Positions 6,619-7,526 of a stretch of DNA of 7,526 bases are shown in pieces. The notes under the pieces were generated by a model. The model had not been told where the DNA came from. It was given only the letters and a program-made list of their open reading frames with translations, and ran no database searches. The DNA comes from Spirochaetales bacterium (GTDB taxonomy: Bacteria > Spirochaetota > Spirochaetia > DTKZ01): the NCBI GenBank assembly GCA_031266855.1, contig JAISAF010000188.1:1-7526 (forward strand). Direction: 5' to 3'. Each line of letters opens with the position of its first letter. Position 1 is the first letter of the stretch. A program made the translations under genes and the position numbers.

Positions 6619-6647
6619 ACTATACATGTTTGAAAAGCAAAATTCAA
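6619..6647 (-). promoter_or_regulatory. Sigma70-like promoter for the LCP-miaB-SPOR operon
   Basis: On the minus strand, TTGAAT (6647-6642, 4 of 6 to TTGACA) and TATAGT (6624-6619, 5 of 6 to TATAAT) are separated by exactly 17 bp. It lies between the structured element (ending at 6657) and the LCP start (6605). Transcription would begin near 6612, leaving only about 7 nt before the ATG. No Shine-Dalgarno sequence is visible, so the message would be almost leaderless. Confidence 0.55.
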
Positions 6648-6656
6648 GAGGAAAGA

Positions 6657-6785
6657 GGGCGCATTTTTGGCGCTCCGCGCCAAAAACCGGGCTTTCCGTT
6701 CCAAGTCCTCGGCCCGCCCGTGGCGGGCCTGTGGGCTTTCCACTGCAATCCCTTGCGCAAGCGGCAACCCGGGAACCATGCGCCT
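6657..6785 (-). ncRNA. Structured two-hairpin element, copy 2 (upstream of the LCP gene)
   Basis: Read on the minus strand this aligns with 371-509. Hairpin A is GGCCCGCC (6729-6722) with GGCGGGCC (6718-6711), an 8-bp perfect stem with a 3-nt loop. Hairpin B is TTTTTGGCGC (6686-6677) with GCGCCAAAAA (6673-6664), a 10-bp perfect stem with loop GGA. The blocks before and between the hairpins are about 90 percent identical to copy 1, whereas the stems differ by paired changes. GGCGCA (6784-6779) near its start can pair with TGCGCC (6663-6658) at its end, which would close the whole element as a branched fold. It sits upstream of the operon promoter, so it is not in the operon leader if that promoter is used. 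Function unknown; the label 'ncRNA' is inference. Confidence 0.55.
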
Positions 6786-6811
6786 CTCCATAAACAATCA
6801 GAATTTTTACC

Positions 6812-6878
6812 GCGAAGAAGTTAAATCAGTTGTAAATCTATAAGTCTTTTCTCCTGCCTCTTTTTTTTACTTCTTCGC
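6812..6878. repeat. 10-bp perfect inverted repeat with 47-nt spacer
   Basis: GCGAAGAAGT (6812-6821) is the exact reverse complement of ACTTCTTCGC (6869-6878). The right arm ends 4 nt before a TTGACA box. The spacer includes a pyrimidine-rich tract on the plus strand (about 6846-6868). It could be an operator or the edge of an inserted segment; neither is shown. Confidence 0.6.
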
Positions 6879-6882
6879 CCTG

Positions 6883-6916
6883 TTGACATACATAAAAAAA
6901 TGAATAACAGTATAAA
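6883..6916 (+). promoter_or_regulatory. Possible promoter of the acetyltransferase gene
   Basis: TTGACA (6883-6888) is a perfect -35 box. The best -10 box by sequence is TATAAA (6911-6916, 5 of 6), but it is 22 bp away, longer than the usual 16-18 bp. At correct spacing only weak matches occur (TAACAG at 6905). The gene start follows at 6929. Confidence 0.35.
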
Positions 6917-6928
6917 AAAGGTAAACTT

Positions 6929-7526
6929 ATGGTAATTGGCGGGAAACATTTTGGACAATATACATATAACCACTGGTTTGACCATGAATATGGAGATAAA
7001 AAATCAATGGATGTTTTTTTAAGACTTGAAGAAGAAAAAGATTATACAATCGTTGAAAATTTAACACGGGAAGCGTTTTGGAATATTTACAGGCCGGGAT
7101 GCTCCGAGCATTTCATACTACACACTATGCGGACGGCGCATGAATTTATCAGGGAACTTGATTATGTGGCGGTTTACAATAATGAAATTATCGGCAATAT
7201 TGTATACGCAAAGACAAAAATTATAAACGGAACGAAAGAATATGAGGCGGCAACATTCGGCCCGCTTAGTGTGTTACCGGCATATCAAAAAAGGAGTGTA
7301 GGAAAAAAATTAATACATCATACACTTGAAAAAACCAAAGAAATGGGATTCCGGACAGTAATAATATACGGCAATCCAAAATATTATGAAAAATTTGGTT
7401 TTAGAAACAGCAGGGAATACGGAATAACCGATATGGAAGGCAACTATAATGACGCCTTACTGGTATTGGAACTGTTTCCCAATGCACTGGAAAATATAAA
7501 CGGAAAATTTTTCGAAGGCGAAGCAT
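6929..7526 (+). CDS. GNAT family N-acetyltransferase (right end cut by window)
   Basis: The frame is open from ATG at 6929 through the last base, giving 199 residues without a stop. AAGG lies 7 nt before this ATG. A second ATG at 7007 (residue 27) has GGAG 11 nt upstream and is a possible alternative start. From residue about 40, VENLTREAFW, then VAVYNNEIIGNIVY, FGPLSVLPAYQ and VIIYGNPKYYEKFGF follow the order of the YhbS-like acetyltransferase fold: strand beta-4, acetyl-CoA loop, and a C-terminal YxxFGF motif. Such enzymes move an acetyl group from acetyl-CoA to an amine; the substrate cannot be read from sequence. The cofactor loop reads QKRSVGKKL, with Ser where the first conserved Gly of QxxGxG/A is expected. 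The gene is visibly richer in A and T than its neighbours, suggesting a separate origin. Confidence 0.88.
   Translation, partial: MVIGGKHFGQYTYNHWFDHEYGDKKSMDVFLRLEEEKDYTIVENLTREAFWNIYRPGCSEHFILHTMRTAHEFIRELDYVAVYNNEIIGNIVYAKTKIINGTKEYEAATFGPLSVLPAYQKRSVGKKLIHHTLEKTKEMGFRTVIIYGNPKYYEKFGFRNSREYGITDMEGNYNDALLVLELFPNALENINGKFFEGEA

Noticed and set aside
6606..6797. N-terminal extension of the LCP reading frame
   Set aside because: It only translates the structured element, while the Met at 6605 starts a proper membrane anchor.
6900..6935. Tiny 11-codon frame overlapping the acetyltransferase start (possible leader peptide)
   Set aside because: It has no ribosome site and lies in A-rich sequence where short frames are common.

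Overview
The window looks like a chromosomal stretch of a spirochaete, most likely a Treponema-type bacterium of moderate GC content. This is inferred from protein character (a Cys-lipidated envelope protein that resembles treponemal lipoproteins, a LytR-CpsA-Psr protein with a large extra N-terminal region, and a TPR/SPOR protein), not from any rRNA or database match. Four complete genes and one gene cut by the right edge are supported.

Layout. Positions 1-571 hold no convincing gene but are unusually dense in perfect hairpins and imperfect repeats. They end in a structured element (about 371-509) just upstream of a lipoprotein gene (572-2056, +). That gene converges on, and overlaps by 12 bp, a minus-strand operon read from right to left: a LytR-CpsA-Psr family protein (6605-4554), miaB (4557-3238) and a SPOR-domain periplasmic protein (3241-2045). 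The operon genes overlap by 4 nt at each junction (ATGA and GTGA), so translation is probably coupled. A sigma70-like promoter sits directly in front of the first operon gene. Positions 6606-6928 are intergenic. They hold a second, inverted copy of the structured element, a 10-bp inverted repeat and a consensus -35 box. Visibly AT-rich sequence then begins, with a GNAT acetyltransferase gene (6929 to the right edge).

How the parts work together. The LCP protein (envelope glycopolymer transfer in the known families) and the SPOR protein (binding to denuded peptidoglycan in the known families) suggest an envelope or cell-wall operon. miaB, which modifies tRNA, is sandwiched between them, and the lipoprotein next door is also an envelope protein. 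The acetyltransferase differs in composition and is probably an unrelated, possibly acquired, gene.

The most interesting signal is the pair of divergent structured elements flanking the four-gene block in opposite orientations. Each reads towards its adjacent gene. Their linkers are nearly identical, while both hairpin stems have changed with compensating substitutions. This is the pattern expected of a selected RNA or single-stranded DNA fold and not of simple duplication.
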